A DNA stretch of 64,000 nucleotides from Lantana camara (Eukaryota; Streptophyta; Magnoliopsida; Lamiales; Verbenaceae). Location: contig CM074864.1 of the NCBI GenBank assembly GCA_037501455.1, forward strand, positions 59,394,001 through 59,458,000. The letters are read 5' to 3'. Each line of letters starts with the position of its first letter. Position 1 is the first letter of the stretch. The translations under genes and the position numbers were made by a program. Positions 21,656 to 33,741 of the stretch are shown here, one piece after another. The notes under the pieces were generated by a model. It did not search any database and was not told the origin of the DNA. It worked only from the letters and a program-made list of their open reading frames with translations.

Positions 21656-23430
21656 CTACTTCCCGGATCTTCTGGACGGGGATAGAGATCGATCCCGGGG
21701 GGGTTCCTGGCTTCGATCGGCTTTCTCAGAGTAGTGGTCTATCTTGCGAACGAAATCCTTTAGATGCCCTCCTCGGATGAGTCTCTCGATCTCATCACGA
21801 AGGGCGTTGCATTCCTCAGTGGTGTGGCCCCACTGCTGGTGGTACCCGCAAAACTTCCCCGACTTTTGTGCTTTGGGGCCTTCCCTGATGGTTTTGGGCT
21901 TATTCAGAAGTTTTTTGTCCATGACCGTGAAGATCTGTTGGACGGTTGTATTGAGGGGGATGTAGCTTCTCCGATCGATTTGGGCCGGCGGATCGATTTT
22001 TCCCTTCGATTTTTTGGGCTCGAACCCCTTCCGGGTAGGGGTCGAGTTTGATCCGTAGTGATGGCTTTCGGGAGCGGGCAAAGGAGCGGGCCCATGAGCT
22101 AACGCCATTTCCTCGACCCACATGAACCCATGGGCGAGGTCCTGAATTTCAGTCAGGTTTTTGGGGCCGGCCCTGACTATCTCATCCGCCCATAGGCGGT
22201 TGCGTAGCGCTCGATGGACGACCGGCAGCAGAGTGTCCATCATCGGGTCCTCGACCCGAACTACTTCCCTTGAGAATCGGGTGAAGAAGTCTCTAAGGGA
22301 TTCCCCCTTTTCCTTTCGGAGGTTGTTGAGGTAAGAATGAGGCAGTTTTTCCCCTGCAATGGAGGAGAAGTGAGCAAGGAACCGATCGGTAAAGTGTTGT
22401 AGGTTCGAATGCATCGTGGCGGCAGACGGATGAACCAGTCCTGTGCCGGGCCCGTTAGAGTGGTAACAAATATCTTGGCCCAAATCTGTTGCGGGTGGGG
22501 GTGCAGCAACATTCTATTCTCAAAAGAAGTGACATGTTTTTCGGGATCGGTCGTCCCGTTGTACAGAGGCAACCCCGAGGGGATGCGATTCCTGTCGCAG
22601 GTTGTGCGGAGAATATCCTCAGAGAATGGGGAGGCTTCCTCCCGATCGGATCGGTAGAGCAGTGGTCGGCGGTTCAACCCAGCTCGTAGATCGACCTGCC
22701 TCTGGGAGATCATGGAACCTCGATCCCCCAGGCGGTCCTGAACCCACTTTCTTGGCGGATCGATAAATCGATCCAGGCTGTTGTCTTGTCGGGCTGCGGT
22801 GATCCTAGCCGCCTCGTTGCGGGCCGATCGGGTGGGTATCTGGTTCCGCAAGTCATCGTACTCTTCATGGTCGTCGTTGACCGCTCGTTTGCCGTGATTC
22901 GCGCGACTAGGATGTTCCGAATCCCCGTGTCCCTCCAACGGGACCTGTTTGCTTCCTCCCGCGGGCGGCAGGGGAGGTGCATATCCTTGGACCGGTCCCT
23001 GGCCTGCGCCTGTCTGGGGGGGGAGGCCCCAGATGACCTGAACGGGTCCTCCGTTGAGCGGCTGGAGGTAATAGGGGACAACAGACCCGTAAGTCTGTGC
23101 CGCGGGTCCCAGACCGCTGGCTATTACTGGGCTGGGGATTGTAGCTGGGCTCGCCCTTGGCAGCTCAGGGCGTCTCGGTTCCCGGCCCTCTACTTGGGCC
23201 TGTTCGATCTCAACCCTCCATTGATCGAGGAAGGTGTCAAGGTCGGCCTGCGTAATGGCGACCCTCGGCGCGGCCTCGGGTTGAGGCATGATCACACTGG
23301 TGCTGGGGCCAACAATCCCGACGACGGGGGGAGCAGTGGGGAGATGACCAAACGGCGCGTTGGTGTCGTGCCTGCCTTTGGTGACCTCCTCCAAGTCCTC
23401 CTCCTGTCGGGTCTTCCTAGTGTTCACCAT
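21656..23430 (-). pseudogene. Gypsy gag, frameshifted
   Basis: The ATG at 23430 (MVNTRKTRQEEDLEEV) follows the primer site by about 55 bp. A Pro/Gln-rich N-terminus leads to the Retrotrans_gag core (TTLTGPAQDWFIRLPP). The frame then shifts near 22415-22425 and the core continues in the next frame (MHSNLQHFTDRFLAHF, ESLRDFFTRF). A zinc finger, FCGYHQQWGHTTEEC, lies near the end. The TAG at 21658-21656 closes it just before the protease. Confidence 0.85.
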
Positions 23431-23486
23431 GATTGCAAGAAGAAAGAAAGTGTTTCACTTAAGATCGAGGTAGAGAGAAGTTTAGT

Positions 23487-23504
23487 TTCCCACAGACGGC
23501 GCCA
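23487..23504 (-). other. Primer binding site of the Gypsy element
   Basis: Minus-strand TGGCGCCGTCTGTGGGAA begins three bases after the LTR end. The first nine bases fit the 3' end of plant tRNA-Asp, a primer often reported for Tat/Athila elements. The tRNA assignment is from memory and unverified. Confidence 0.7.
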
Positions 23505-23778
23505 AACTGATCCGGCCCAAAAATGGTTTAGCTGAGTTGGAGGTCTAAGTGGCAATCTCGGGTCGATCAGTCAAGAATTTGTAACATGGGCTCTTTAATC
23601 GATCTGAAAACACTTGAAACAAACGTGAGCTCAAAGGCCAAATTGGGGACTTGGGATTGGACCCAAGTTTGGCACTCCGACGCTCAAGTCAGTGGGAGAA
23701 TTTTTTGAGAGAGAAATAAATGCTGAGAAGCGAAATAAATGCTCTTAAATTGCTTACCAACTACTGTTCAAGACTTGG

Positions 23779-23786
23779 TATTTATA
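23779..23786 (-). promoter_or_regulatory. TATA box of the Gypsy 5' LTR
   Basis: TATAAATA on the minus strand (plus-strand TATTTATA), about 350 bp upstream of the gag start. This piece lies in the 300 bp missing from the 3' LTR copy. Confidence 0.6.
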
Positions 23787-24189
23787 GTCAGGAGCATTTA
23801 ACACAGTAGTGCGTGTACCGCGGCTATGCATTAAATGCTCTGCAGTCGATCGGTTCGTTTGTCGGACGCCTGAGCAGGTGCCCCGGGTCGAGTGTACTTC
23901 GTTTCCCTTTTGGGCGTAGACACGTACCGAAAGCATTAAATGCACTGTAGCGCGTCTGGTCGTGGTGAATAGGGGAGTTACACGTGTCCCGACAAAGATG
24001 CTTTATGGTATCTTGTCGCCGGGTGACGTATGATCTCGATCCGAGAGATCGAGATCAGGCGGGTCGCGATGAACCATGTCCGCAGTGAGGAACCCGTTAG
24101 CGGGGTCGAGTTCGACCCATTGACTTGTGCGGGATAGGGACGCTTCATGCGTGGTTCCCATGCAGGAACAAGGATGGACCTTCTGTTGC

Positions 24190-24780
24190 GGATTATGGGG
24201 ACGGATCGATCCACTGAGGCGTAGGGGATCGGATCGATCCCTAGAGGTGTATGGGATCGGGTCGATCCATTGAGCCTAGGGACCGGATTCATCGTTCCTT
24301 GAGGACAAGGGGATCGGATCGATCCGATAGGCCTTGGGATCGATTTGATCCGCTCTCGGGATAGGGATAGGGATCGGTTCGATCATTTGAGCCTATGGAC
24401 CGGATCCGTCGTTCCTTGAGGACTAGGGGATCGGATCGATCCCATGAGGTATAAAGGATCGGATCGATCCGATGGGCCTTGGGATCGATTCGATCCGCTC
24501 TCGGGGTAGGGATCGGTTCGATCCTTTGAGCCAAGGGACCGGATCCGTCGTTCCTTGAGGACTAGGGGATCGGATCGATCCCATGAGGTATAAGGGATCG
24601 GATCGATCCGATGGGCCTTGGGATCGATTCGATCCGCTCTCGGGGTAGTGATCGGCTCGATCCTTTGAGCCAAGGGACCGGATCTGTCGTTCCTTGAGGG
24701 ATCGATCTCAATTGGGGTAATGGATCGAACTTGATCCGTTATGGCATAGCGGATCGGGTTCGATCCGTTGATCCGTTGGC
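24190..24780. repeat. GATC-rich palindromic tandem array, right LTR copy
   Basis: It has the same architecture as 12975-13530, with scattered substitutions and a GATAGG duplication near 24361-24372. GGATCGATCC and close variants recur dozens of times across the two LTRs. Confidence 0.88.
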
Positions 24781-24875
24781 GCGGGGACCTTGGTCCGCTT
24801 GAGGTGGCGAAATGTCCATGTGGCTTCCTCTAAGGCGTGCCACGTGGCTCGGCCATTTTATGCCATATCATATAT

Positions 24876-25545
24876 ATATAATACATAAATACATAATATA
24901 TATAAACATTTTATCATCAAATAATTATATGCTTAAATATATTTTAATTTTAATATAAATATAATATAAATATATTATTATGTTAAAATAAATATATTAT
25001 ATGTTATTACGTTAAAATATTTTTGTTCCAAAAAATTATTATGTTAAATAGTACATATAATATACAAATATATATTATAATATATATATCAACACGTGTG
25101 TATATTATGTATAAATATATAATATTTAATACATATAGTATATAAATATTATTTTTTATAAATACATAATGTACATTTTATATGTATATATATATAAATA
25201 CATAATATATATTTTATACGTAGATATATTATATATTAATAATAAATATATACGTATATAATATATAATACATAATACATATAAACATTTTATACGTATA
25301 TATATTATATATTATATATATTAATATTAAAGATATATATAAAAGTATTTTTTTTTTTATAAATACATAATATATATTTTATACGTAGATATATTATTTA
25401 TTAATATTAAATATATATATGTATATAATATATAATATATATATATTATATATAATATATGTACTATAATATATATGTGAATATTATATATAAATATATA
25501 ATATTACGTGTATATATATAATATATGTACTATATATTATATACA

Positions 25546-25594
<49 letters not shown>

Positions 25595-25718
25595 TATATA
25601 AAATATATATTATGTATTTATAAAAAATAATACTTATATACTTTATGTATTAAATATTATATATTAATATATCATATACGTGTAATTATTATGTTAAAAC
25701 ATAAATTAATTTTAATAA
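24876..25718. repeat. AT-rich core of the foldback element, right half
   Basis: The first about 340 bp repeat 7674-8050 in direct orientation. The rest is TA-rich, with several internal inverted segments and a TA run near 25548-25586. No coding sequence. Confidence 0.7.
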
Positions 25719-26060
25719 TAACATAATAATATATTTATATTATATTATTATTAAAATTAAAATATATTTAAGCATATAATTATTTGAGGAAAAAAATGGT
25801 TATGGCGTGGGTTAGAACCCAGGACCCCTCGCTTGGAACAAAACGCCCTAACCAACTGGGCTACGAATTTCATTAGGATTTTTTTGTTAATTATTTTATT
25901 TGACTTTTCTCACATTTAACGGTTTCCATCCGCCATTTAACGGTTGGGACCAAAATTGTCACAAATTGAAACCTACGAGACCAAAATTGTCACTTTTTAA
26001 AACAGTGGGACCAAAATTGCAAATCGCCCAATCCTATGGGACCAAAAATGTAATTTGCTC
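25719..26060 (-). repeat. Right terminal inverted repeat of the Mutator-type element
   Basis: Mirror of 7404-7745, ending GTAATTTGCTC at 26060, followed by the 9-bp duplication TTATTATTT. Confidence 0.88.
25795..25871 (-). other. tRNA-like sequence inside the right terminal repeat
   Basis: Inverted partner of 7594-7667. Read on the minus strand it has TAGCCCAGTTGG as the A box and GGTTCTAACCC as the B box. The arms differ at several bases, and neither copy folds as a good cloverleaf by eye. Confidence 0.5.
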
Positions 26061-26145
26061 TTATTATTTAAAAGTAAAAATTGTTTTACTTATCCATTAA
26101 CTAGGGAGAGGGAACCGCGCAACGCGTGGGGGTCGTGCCCATGTC

Positions 26146-28241
26146 TAGGCATGCAAACGAGTCGAGCCGAGCCTTGGCTAATTTTGTTGGTTTGGGCTCG
26201 GGCTCGGGCTCGCATCAGGTAGAAATGGCTCGGGCTTGGCTCGCGAGCCAGCGAACCCTGTAGTTTCTGGCTCGTGGGCTAACTCGACTCGACTCGCGAG
26301 CCTGGCCTGCCTTTTCTAAAGAAATCTGATAAAATGCAAATCATGCCCATATCCAGTTCTATACAGGGTGTAATTGAAATTAGATGCTACAAAATAAAAC
26401 CTGTTTTAAACATGATACCTAACATTCAATTCCTAACCAACCTCCTGATACAGATCCAAGTTTTCAATATTACAATTGTCTACAACAAAATGCATAACAA
26501 ATTTACAGCAGTCACATTCAGACTACAAGCACAAAAGCCAAACTTGAAATCCTCCAGATTCCATACTTCATAGTGAACTTGAAACTTGAAAGCCTCTATA
26601 TTCTGAAAAATAAACCATCCGTGTCAATCAAGCATGGTAAATTTTAAAATAAGCTACGAATTAGGAAATAACTTGGTATTTACATTAAGTACCTCTCAAT
26701 TAGAATCACTTCTCAAGTCAAATGTTAGGTAACTCAATTGTCATTGATCCTCGTTCTTCCTGAAAATCGAAGACATCATTAGTAACTTTTAAATACAGAT
26801 AAAAAAATTTAACAAAAGACTATTTATTGGTATTCAAATTCAAAGGAGACATTGACTCACCTTGAGATTCATATTGGGACATTCTACATAAACAGAAAGA
26901 AAAGAAATCAGTTTATAAAACAATGAAATCATTAAGAATTGTCAAATTCAATTTATAAAGAATTGTCAGTGTATAAAAATGAAATACAACAATGAAATCA
27001 TAAAGAATTATCAAATTCAATTCATAAAAATGAAATCCGTTTATAAAAATTCAATTTATAATGAAATCAGTTTTTAAAAATTCAATTTTCAGGCCCTCTA
27101 ATTCAATTTTCAGATTATCAAATTTTCAGAAGCATGCATCTAATTCAGTTAATCAAATCCCCAAAAACATATATCTAATTCAGTTTATAAAAATTCAATT
27201 TCCAGGCCCTCTAACTCAATTTTCAGGTTATCAAATTTTCAGAAACATACATCTAATTCAATTTATCAAATCCCCAAAAACACATATCTAATTCACTTTT
27301 TAGTTATTCAATTTTCAGGCCGTCTAATTCAATTTTCAGAAACATACATCTAATTCAGTTTATCAAATCCCCAAAAACACATATCTAATTCACTTTTCAG
27401 TTATTCAATTTTCAGATTATCAAATTTTTGAAAGCATACATCTATTTTCAGGTTAACAATGAAGTTCTAAAAAATACCCATTAACAGTTAAAAAAAAAAA
27501 AAAGGAAGAAGAGGAAAAAACCCTTAAAAGAACAACCGAAGAAGCTTTGTTTCATGTCCATGCTGGTTTTCCTGTAAATCTTGCTGGCATACAAATCCAC
27601 TCTCCAACGTCGTCGTATTAGACTCATCCGATGGCGAAGCCAACCGCCTCTTCTCTCCGCGGCGGCTTACCCTGCCTCCGGCTCACCCTTCTCTCCGTCC
27701 TCCCGTAGGCCTCAAACAACAACGACTGAAATAGAGCTGCAAATCCAAAACAACAATCACTACAAGCAAAATCCCCAAAATGAAAACCCTAGCTGAAGCA
27801 ATTAGGGGACGGAGGAGAGGAATGAGGTGGTGGCTGGCCGCTGGTGCTCGCGCTGGTGCGAGATGGAGGTGGTGCTTGGAGCATGGTGGCTTTGGGTTTT
27901 GGTTTGGGTGCTGAAAATGGAAATGGAAATGGCGAAGTGAGACTCTTGGCTCTCTGAGAGAAATTTTGATTCTAGATCTAGGGTTTCATGTTCTAACGTT
28001 AAAACCAAAACTTTACGTTAATATATATATATATTACATTATATATAATATATATATATTTTAAAAATTATATTAGGGTTCGCGAGCCACGAGCCCAGAC
28101 ACAGCTGGCTAGGGCTTGGGTTCGAAGGCCTTCAAGCCGAGCCTTGGCTCGGATCGGCTCGCCATGTTCGAACCTGAGCGCGAGCTAAACTCGAGCTGGC
28201 TCGTGAAGCTCGTGAGCCAGCTCGCCTCGTTTGCATCCCTA
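26146..28241. mobile_element. hAT-type element, 2.1 kb, no intact transposase
   Basis: The inverted ends are TAGGCATGCAAACGAG and TAGGGATGCAAACGAG. The flanks CCCATGTC (26138-26145) and CCCATGGC (28242-28249) form an 8-bp duplication with one mismatch. Subterminal zones are rich in GAGCCGAGCC/GGCTCG motifs, as in many plant hAT families. The interior has no frame resembling a transposase. A GC-richer block at about 27590-28000 could be an old leader or a captured fragment on the minus strand. Confidence 0.82.
27060..27440 (+). repeat. Tandem repeats inside the hAT element
   Basis: About three copies of a 97-113-bp unit marked by TCCCCAAAAACA (27158, 27271, 27368), with surrounding AATTCAATTTTCAGG motifs. 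Confidence 0.8.
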
Positions 28242-28344
28242 CCCATGGCTAAATCTCGAGTGGTAATTCACTTTAAAAAAATAAAAATAAAAAGGATGTA
28301 ATAATTATATTATGTAATAATTGTAATACGAAATAAATTTTTAA

Positions 28345-28870
28345 GGGCTAATTCCAGATACCCCCTCATCCTTTAACCCTTAGTGTGCTTTGTCCCCTAA
28401 TCTTTGAATTAGTGCGATTGCCCCCTTACCCTTTAAAAAATATCACACTTAACCCCTTTTAATAAACTTTGGCCGTCGATTTCTCCTCCGTTACGGCGAC
28501 CCAAGCTTCAAGACCACTGTCATCGTGTTCATCTCTCCAAAACAAACAAAGCCCATATCCTTGCCAACCCTATTAGCGGCCAAAAGCAGCTACAAAGCTT
28601 CGTCCATCATGTGTCATATTTGATCGGTGATTTCTGTTTTGTCAGTCGTTGGATTTTGGTTTTAAGATCATTGTTGTGTTCCTTGTTTAGAGAGTTTCAA
28701 TTTGATATATAATATCAACATATTTGAAATCTTCTTTATACAGATCTACTTTGCTAAAGGGGTTAAGTGTGATATTTTTCAAAGGATAGGGGGACAATCG
28801 CACCGATTCAAAGGTTAGGGGGCAAAGCGCAGTAAGCCCCAAATGATAGGGGGGTGTTTGTGATTAGCCC
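28345..28870. mobile_element. Mutator-type MITE, 526 bp
   Basis: The ends are GGGCTAATTCCAGATACCCC and, read inward from the right, GGGCTAATCACAAACACCCC. The perfect 9-bp duplication AATTTTTAA flanks it (28336-28344, 28871-28879). The inner 28485-28740 block is GC-richer and not shared between the arms, so it may be captured sequence. Confidence 0.88.
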
Positions 28871-28978
28871 AATTTTTAATTACAAGATATTAGCCATTAC
28901 GGCTATTTGTTTCGTTCGAAAAGAATTGTTTGTAGTATATGAGAAATAAAATTTTTATATTACTAAACTTAAATTATT

Positions 28979-29489
28979 GAGCAAATTACATTTTTGGTCC
29001 CATAGGATTAGGCCTTTTGCAATTTTAGTCCATTATCTTTGAAATTAGACACATTTAGTCCCATTATTTTCAAAAAGTTGCAATTTTAGTCTCATCCATT
29101 AAATAATAGACGAAAAAATATAATTTTGTCATTAAGTGCAATTTGGAGGGAAAAGTTAATGTTTATTAGCTTGTTTTTTGCGGGAAATACCCCTTTTTAA
29201 CACCTAAATCAACTTTGAAGCATTACTCTGAATCACTCTCATTAAGGCAATGTGGTGCTAAATGAGGTATTAATAAGCAAGCTCCTACAAAAAACAACCT
29301 AATGAATAATAATTTTCCCCCCAAACTGAATTTAAAAACAAAAAAGTACATTTTTCGTCGATTATTTGACGGATTGGACCAAAATTGCAGCTTTTTAAAA
29401 ATAATGAGACTAAATATGTCTAACTTCAAAGATACGAGAATAAAATTGCAAAAGACTTAATCCTATGGGACCAAAAATGTAATTTGCTC
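28979..29489. mobile_element. Mutator-type MITE, 511 bp, same family as the 7404-26060 element
   Basis: The ends GAGCAAATTACATTTTTGG are identical to those of the large foldback element. The perfect 9-bp duplication TAAATTATT flanks it (28970-28978, 29490-29498). The arms are inverted over about 150 bp. There is no tRNA-like sequence and no gene. Confidence 0.9.
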
Positions 29490-29498
29490 TAAATTATT

Positions 29499-32400
29499 TG
29501 ATGTGTAGTATTTTATGTATCACTAAAGTTTTTTCACTAAACAATAACTTTTAACGTATAAAATTATGTTTTCAAAATAAAATTCTTAACAAATTATATT
29601 TTCGCTTAATAGCTATTATACAAAAAAATACATTACATTTCAAAACTTCAGTAACTAATGGGTATAAAAATAATATTAGATAGAATAATTTGTATTGTTT
29701 TAATAATTGAATTAGAAAACGCTCCATTCTTCCCTATCTACACACCCATTCCAACAAAGTAACTCTCAATTTGTTTAATATAGTTTAATCTAATGTCTAT
29801 AGTCTGTTGTAACCATATTACATCACCACATTCATGCATGTGGGTGAAAAATGGAACAGATAAATACATACATTCTCTTATATGATCTTTGACATTAAAA
29901 GCTTATGTCTTTTTTTCCCAAATGCATATCTCTTCACGAAATCCTTTTAAAATCAACAAATGTAAGGTCTCCCATTTAAGCGTGACCTGCGCATACCCAG
30001 TCAAAAGAGGTATTTTTCCGTCGTGCTCGTTCACAACACAGAGTTCAATCTCTTCCTGACTCCACCCTTCATCATCTCCATCGTTGAAGTCGTCTTCTAC
30101 ACAACATTGCGAAGCTTCACAGAAGATTCAGATCCAGATATTAAAAGCATGAATTGAAGTTCCTGCTCGCCCTCTACTTTTCCCCATGAACAGTGGAAGA
30201 AAAAGCCTCGACTTAAAGTGGTGCTGCAAATTTCTGGCCTCTTGACCTTCAAGTTGCCTAAAATTTCAATTTCATTGAAATTCAAACACAGAAACCGGAA
30301 AATGAAACGTAATATTTTCAGCCAATGAAAGTACCTAAAAAAGCTCCTTTTTTTTTTTTTTTTTTGTCAGAAAAAAGCTCCTATTAAATTGAAAAAAAGG
30401 TGTCCTAGATTTTTTTCAACTCCAAAAACTTTATTAATAGGTGATAACCCAATCCTGATTATCAAAAGATTTAAAAATTGAGAGTTCCACCAAGAAACTC
30501 ATCTGATTGTTTCTTGCCTCACTGTCTCTTTTATAAAATTACAAAGTAGGTGAAAGTGAAATTATATATAAACAGCCAATACAAACATATAAAATAAAAA
30601 AACAGAGAACTAAAGTTTAAGAAACCATATGCCCCACCGAAGAAATCGATTTTCAAAAGCTTTAAGAGTGATGGAACCCACTGAATAAACACATTTGAAT
30701 TGCCTACACAAGCTAAATAAAAGAAATCAAACTTACTTTACCAGTAACTAACTAACCTCATTTATCAATCTTCGTTGCCTGTACAGCTTCAGCATTGACG
30801 AATGGTGTCGTCAACTTGAAATTCTCCACCCCTATTTTTCGCACTGATGTCGTTAACCTATAATCCATTACACAAATTAGATTATTTTACAACCCAAATA
30901 GTGCAACTTAAGCAAAGTTAAACCATGTCATCCCAAAGGCAATCAAATCCAAACAACAATTTGTGAGTCTTATGTCCTAAAATCTTTAAGAACAATTGAT
31001 GTGAGTCTAACAAAAACTACCTTAAGTGGAGTATGTAAAGTTGATTCAAGAAATAACTCCAATTTTTTGTTAACAAGACTTTTTCCTTACCTGGTACCAA
31101 CATAATGCCGTGAATGCCTAGCCATTAAAGTCATCTTGAGATCACTCCCTGATATAGAAAATGTAGTTTGCATTCAATTAGATTATATTAGATTATTGAT
31201 GATTGTAATAATCATCAAGATGGGAATATTACAAACCATTAATCTCACAGAATATATATTTGACTGATCGCAGAGAACAAATGGCAGTAGATAGCAGATA
31301 GCATTTACAAAATATGGAACAAGTAACAAAATAGCTATAACTCATAAATAGGGATCAATGTCAAAACATTAAGTCCTGAAGGTTAATCAACCAACCTGCT
31401 AAAAAACCCATAGACTAATGCAACAGTCTATATAGTATTCTGAAGAATATTTCGTATTCCATGAGTAAGAAACGCATTCGAGACAAACATAGTGTCATAC
31501 AAGACCTGCCTTGTCCCGCTCTCACACATGTTCTTTTGGAGACTTCTCATCACGTGGTAGGAATAGCTAAAGTAGAGATCCTTTTAAGGTTCACCGTGCA
31601 CAAGAGCTTCTTGTATCTACAGCCAACACATAAGTAAAACTAAGTAAGACAATCAAGTATAAATCTTGTGAAATGGGCATCAGAAAAGAAATAATTGCAA
31701 AGAAAAAGAATTTATAATCTACAACACCAACTTGTTTATTATCATAGCTAAGAGCAAAAACATTAATGCTTTAACTGGAAAAATATAAAACAAGAATAAA
31801 TTTGAAAAACATAAAGCTTCACTCACTAAATGCATCCATAAGTTGCTCTTAAGAAAATCTAATACAGCTAGTTGTAAACAAACATATTAGTTATAGGAGA
31901 TGTCTAAGTAGCAGGTGGCACGATTCTCAAACAAATCAAACCAAAGACAATATAAGTTGTTTCTAAGCAAAAATTAGTGCAGGTAGTTGTAAACAATCGA
32001 CATCACACTAAACTCCAACTGAACGAATATATGAAACTAAAGTAACTAATCATTATATGGGAAATTGAATGATTTTCATCAATCACCAGAACGTTATCAT
32101 AGTAAAGTTATGAATCAACTAAAAGTATTATCATTGCACCATTGGTATGCCTGAAGTTCAGTTTCTCAAATAAAGGAATAATAAAAAAATAGGTTTTTCT
32201 TATTTCATAAAATCGAAACAAAAATAATGAGAAACGCACGGGTCAAGAAGTAAGACACTGAGAATATACAGAGCATCCACCATAAAGTTCAGAGCTTAGC
32301 TTTTTCGATCAGATCTTGTAAACTATCTACTGTCGTCTTCATAATTGCACGACTGCTGGAGATGATTTACTGTTGGGAATCAAAGCTAAAGAAGATATAC

Positions 32401-33470
32401 ATAAAAACTACCTAATTATCAGAGCCATTTTCCAGCTATAAAAGCCAATGCGTGCAAGATCAAATAATGCATTCATAGCACATACAAGGTATAAATGTAA
32501 ACATACAAGTACTGTGGTTTTAAGCTAAAGATTGAATCTTTTCACCCTCTATATCAAAATTAAACCCAAATTAACTATGATCACTATGTAAGCGCAAAAA
32601 AGAAGCAATTTTGTTACAGTTCACATGATCAAGTAGTGCCAAATTGAAAATTCAACCACAAAATTGATTATGAAATGGCGAAGAGTCAACTGTTAACACT
32701 ATAGTTCCGATTTCTCTTCCCCACTACATACCTAAAGCCAGATTCTGAATAAAATCGAAATATTAAATTGCACCCTAGGAGTGAGGTGTCTGGAGGGGCT
32801 CGAACGATCTGATTCTTCATGTGCAGTCAAACGAACAGCAAGTTCATAAATAAACGTCTGGAAGAAACAAGATTATCCATGGATTATAAAATTGGGGAGG
32901 AGGGGTTGGGATGGCAGCCCCATCTCATCCGAGATAATGGCTGCCATAGTGTTGCAGTACTTATGTCAATGTATAACTGCGTGTGTATAGGCAACGCCGA
33001 TGACGGTGAACGGGATGACCGATCGGAGCCGACGAGCAACGGTGGTAAAAATGTCAATTGGTATGGATGAAGAAAAAAATGGCGCCGTTTTGAATGAAAA
33101 TTGAGGAAATCTTTTTGCCTGCTACAGTAGCAATATTCGGTGATAACTTTTTTCCCCCCTAAAAAAAGTCAACCGAATATTAATTTAATATATGATAGGT
33201 AGGAATCAAATGTAATTGGCATGAAACTATAAATTGTAGGCTTGGTGCTGGGCCCAATATTATACTAATAATTAAAAGGCAGGGGTTAGTTGAGGCCGTT
33301 AGATAATTTGCAATTGTGCGCATGGCCGGTGAATTACAAACTGACTCTTATATATAAGTTAAATTAAGTTGAAAAAAAGGAAGGAAAAATAAATATAATA
33401 GTAACAAACAATAAAAATATATATAATAATAGTTTTTATCAAACGTTGACTAGGATAAATACCACGGCTT
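29499..33470. other. Long noncoding stretch with no confident gene
   Basis: AT-rich. Several minus-strand blocks have splice-like borders (for example 31620-31505, 31149-31092, 30870-30770, 30266-29910), and a GC-richer block at 33070-32810 could be a first exon. I could not connect them into a reading frame of a known family. A decayed gene or a noncoding transcript is possible. Confidence 0.4.
31092..31149 (-). pseudogene. Possible exon fragment of a SAC-type phosphoinositide phosphatase
   Basis: A 58-bp block with AG before and GT after reads SDLKMTLMARHSRHYVGTR in one frame. This resembles the TLIARRSRHxAGTR stretch of plant SAC-domain phosphatases. No neighbouring block gives the expected flanking SAC sequence. 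It is a short match and may be chance. Confidence 0.25.
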
Positions 33471-33741
33471 ACACAACATTCATGAAAAAATACAATGTAA
33501 AAATGATTATGATACCACGCTGAATCGTATCATTTCTAACTACATTAGCAGCGGCAGAACCTCTCAACTGATCAACAAATATGAGGCAATACGTTAGAGG
33601 GACAAGTAGGAGATGTCTCCGGCGTTGATCATTCGAAGCTCAAGTCAGGTCACCAAACTATAATAAATTGTAAGACAATAAACTGAAAACAATAAGCTTA
33701 AACAAGTTACATTCCTCAATTGGTTGAACCGGTATTTATAG

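Larger units (their letters stand above)
8054..24870 (-). mobile_element. Tat/Retand-like Ty3/Gypsy retrotransposon, minus orientation, decayed
   Basis: The LTR termini TGATCCGG...GCCATATCA bound the element, and TATAT flanks both sides (8049-8053 and 24871-24875). That 5-bp duplication is weak evidence because it lies in AT repeats. On the minus strand the order is 5' LTR (24870-23508), primer site, gag, protease, RT, RNase H, integrase, then a spacer, an antisense gene and the 3' LTR (13639-8054). An integrase with no chromodomain and an extra antisense gene between pol and the 3' LTR are traits of Tat-lineage elements. The 3' LTR carries a nested chromovirus. Several stops and frameshifts show that it cannot move on its own. 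Confidence 0.88.
23508..24870 (-). repeat. 5' LTR of the Gypsy element, complete, 1363 bp
   Basis: Its ends are TGAT...ATCA. It contains the GATC-rich tandem array (about 24190-24780) and a minus-strand TATA box. It is the only full LTR of this element; the other copy is split and lacks 300 bp. Confidence 0.92.
7404..26060. mobile_element. Mutator-type foldback element, split by a Gypsy insertion
   Basis: The 9-bp duplication TTATTATTT sits at 7395-7403 and 26061-26069, and between them lie long inverted ends: 7404-7745 is matched in inverted orientation by 25719-26060. The outermost sequence is GAGCAAATTACATTTTTGG. Subtracting the 16.8-kb Gypsy insertion (8054-24870 plus its 5-bp duplication) leaves an original element of about 1.8 kb. 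Its core is extremely AT-rich and contains no transposase. The 9-bp duplication and long terminal repeats point to the Mutator superfamily. A short relative with the same ends lies at 28979-29489. Confidence 0.87.

Noticed and set aside
21074..21685. Plus-strand frame of 203 codons opposite the Gypsy protease/gag region
   Set aside because: It is a shadow of the minus-strand pol frame, with no domain and no promoter.
22786..23535. Plus-strand frame of 249 codons opposite gag
   Set aside because: Antisense shadow of gag running into the primer site and LTR.
30097..30285. Minus-strand frame of 62 codons as a gene
   Set aside because: Short, starts inside intron-like sequence, and a different frame over the same block is equally open.
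32819..33070. Plus-strand frame of 83 codons as a gene
   Set aside because: No domain, no homology that I recognise, and the block looks more like a leader on the minus strand.
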